Positions 6,181 through 7,202 of a stretch of 7,202 nt of DNA are shown piece after piece. Each line of letters opens with the position of its first letter. Position 1 is the first letter of the stretch. Origin of the DNA: Ardenticatenales bacterium (lineage in GTDB: Bacteria; Chloroflexota; Anaerolineae; Promineifilales; UBA4811); contig DAOUVM010000124.1 of the NCBI GenBank assembly GCA_030667645.1, forward strand, positions 1-7,202, read 5' to 3'. The notes beneath the pieces are model-generated. The model did no database searches. It saw only the letters and a program-made list of their open reading frames with translations, and was not told the origin of the DNA. Made by a program: the position numbers and the translations under genes.

Positions 6181-7202
6181 ATGACAGCACCATTCGAAGG
6201 GATTCGAGTTCTGGACCTGACCCGTGCCCTGGCCGGACCCTACTGTACCATGATGCTGGGCGACATGGGAGCCGACGTGATCAAGGTCGAACGCCCGGGA
6301 AAGGGCGACGACAGTCGTTCCTGGGGTCCGCCCTTTGCCGGTGGGGAGAGCGCCTATTTTCTGTCCATCAATCGCAACAAGCGCTCGATCGAGTTGGACC
6401 TCAAAACAGAATACGGCCGGGAGGCGCTGCGCAAGCTGGCAGCCATCTCGGATGTGGTGGTAGAAAATTTCAAGACCGGCAGCCTCGAGAAGCTTGGCCT
6501 CGGCTATGACCACCTGAACCAGCTCAACCCGCGCCTGGTCTGGGCCTCGATTACAGGGTATGGCCCGACAGGTCCGGATGCAGGCCGGCCGGGATATGAT
6601 TTCATGGCTCAAGCAGAAGGGGGACTGATGAGCCTGAACGGACCCCCTGACGGCGAACCGGCACGGGTGGGGGTACCAATTGTGGATATTTCGGCCGGCA
6701 TGTTTGCCGCCTTTGCGGTCGCAGCCGCCTTGCGCGCCAGGGAGCTGACCGGCCGGGGGCAGCGGGTGGATCTCTCCTTGTTGGAGACCCAGCTTGCCTG
6801 GCTGGCCAACGTGGGCAGCAACTACCTGATAGGAGGGCAGGAGCCGCGCCGCCTGGGCAACGCTCACCCCAACATTGCTCCCTATGCAACCTTTCGCGCC
6901 CGGGATCGTCACTTTGCGCTGGCGGCGGCCAACCAGGCTCAATGGGGCGCCTTGTGCGCAGCGATCGGCCGGGAAGAGCTGAGCGATGATCCCCGCTTTG
7001 CAACCAATACTGAGCGAATGGAAAACCTGGTGGGCCTGACAAGGATCCTAAACGAGGTGTTCGCTGCCCGGGACACGATCGAGTGGATCGAGATACTGAA
7101 CGGCGCCGGGATCCCTTGTGCACCAATCAACACCGTGCCGGAAGCATTCGGTTTGCCCCAGGCAGCGGCACGGGATATGGTGCTGGAAGTGGAGCATCCC
7201 AC
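6181..7202 (+). CDS. CaiB/BaiF family (type III) CoA-transferase, C-terminus outside window
   Basis: The enzyme would move CoA from a donor acyl-CoA to a carboxylic acid through an aspartyl-CoA intermediate in the cytoplasm. The first 340 residues of a usual 390-400 are present. Landmarks are the N-terminus FEGIRVLDLTRALAGPYCTM, GDMGADVIKVERPGKGDDSR near 34-53, NRNKRSIELDLK near 62-73, VVVENFKTGSLEKLGLGY near 93-110, SITGYGPTGPDAGRPGYD near 123-140, and GNAHPNIAPY near 226-235. Asp169 in VPIVDISAGMF occupies the catalytic aspartate position of formyl-CoA transferase. The ATG is preceded by GGAGGAG (6172-6178), and a stop in the same frame at 6163 rules out a longer start. It is divergent from mmdA and shares its control region, so it may supply the CoA ester that the decarboxylase uses. 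The substrate is unknown; succinyl-, formyl- and carnitine-type members all look alike at this level. Confidence 0.94.
   Translation, partial: MTAPFEGIRVLDLTRALAGPYCTMMLGDMGADVIKVERPGKGDDSRSWGPPFAGGESAYFLSINRNKRSIELDLKTEYGREALRKLAAISDVVVENFKTGSLEKLGLGYDHLNQLNPRLVWASITGYGPTGPDAGRPGYDFMAQAEGGLMSLNGPPDGEPARVGVPIVDISAGMFAAFAVAAALRARELTGRGQRVDLSLLETQLAWLANVGSNYLIGGQEPRRLGNAHPNIAPYATFRARDRHFALAAANQAQWGALCAAIGREELSDDPRFATNTERMENLVGLTRILNEVFAARDTIEWIEILNGAGIPCAPINTVPEAFGLPQAAARDMVLEVEHP

Noticed and set aside
6046..6942. Minus-strand open frame of 298 codons
   Set aside because: It is antisense to the CoA-transferase, which has the catalytic Asp169 and full family motifs, and it would also run through the divergent promoters.

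Overview
The window is 7.2 kb of compact, moderately GC-rich bacterial DNA. It carries seven protein genes, six on the minus strand and one divergent gene on the plus strand. All intergenic gaps are under 250 bases. I see no rRNA, tRNA, CRISPR array, transposase or phage gene. The gene content (biotin-dependent decarboxylase subunits, FdrA, a type III CoA-transferase) suggests an anaerobic or facultative degrader of organic acids and amides. Composition and gene style would fit Chloroflexota or a similar phylum, but the window holds no phylogenetic marker, so this is a weak guess.

Layout by direction of transcription. From a divergent control region (about 5935-6180) the plus strand reads a CaiB/BaiF-type CoA-transferase (6181 to beyond 7202), cut by the window end. 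The minus strand first reads a three-gene biotin-dependent decarboxylase set. This comprises the carboxyltransferase subunit mmdA (5934-4390), a small OadG/MmdD-like membrane subunit (4319-3963), and a biotin carrier protein mmdC (3963-3511) whose start codon overlaps the previous stop. Next come a metal-dependent cyclase/kynurenine-formamidase-like hydrolase (3344-2469), an FdrA protein (2285-555), and a nitrilase-superfamily C-N hydrolase (512 to before 1), cut by the window start.

Three minus-strand promoters can be proposed by eye. One with a perfect -10 box lies before mmdA, a weak one lies before the cyclase, and a near-consensus one lies before fdrA. The mmdA promoter and a weaker plus-strand promoter are back to back, and both -35 boxes overlap one 15-base inverted repeat that could be an operator.

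How the genes may work together (inference): two hydrolases that open or cleave C-N bonds, plus FdrA (in E. coli a part of the oxamate carbamoyltransferase), would release a carboxylic acid from a cyclic amide, imide or ureide. The CoA-transferase would activate it, and the MmdA/D/C complex would decarboxylate the CoA ester, possibly coupled to sodium export. The integral membrane sodium-pump subunit (MmdB/OadB) and the usual FdrA partners (YlbE/AllG and YlbF/AllH families) are not in the window, so the pathway is only a hypothesis.
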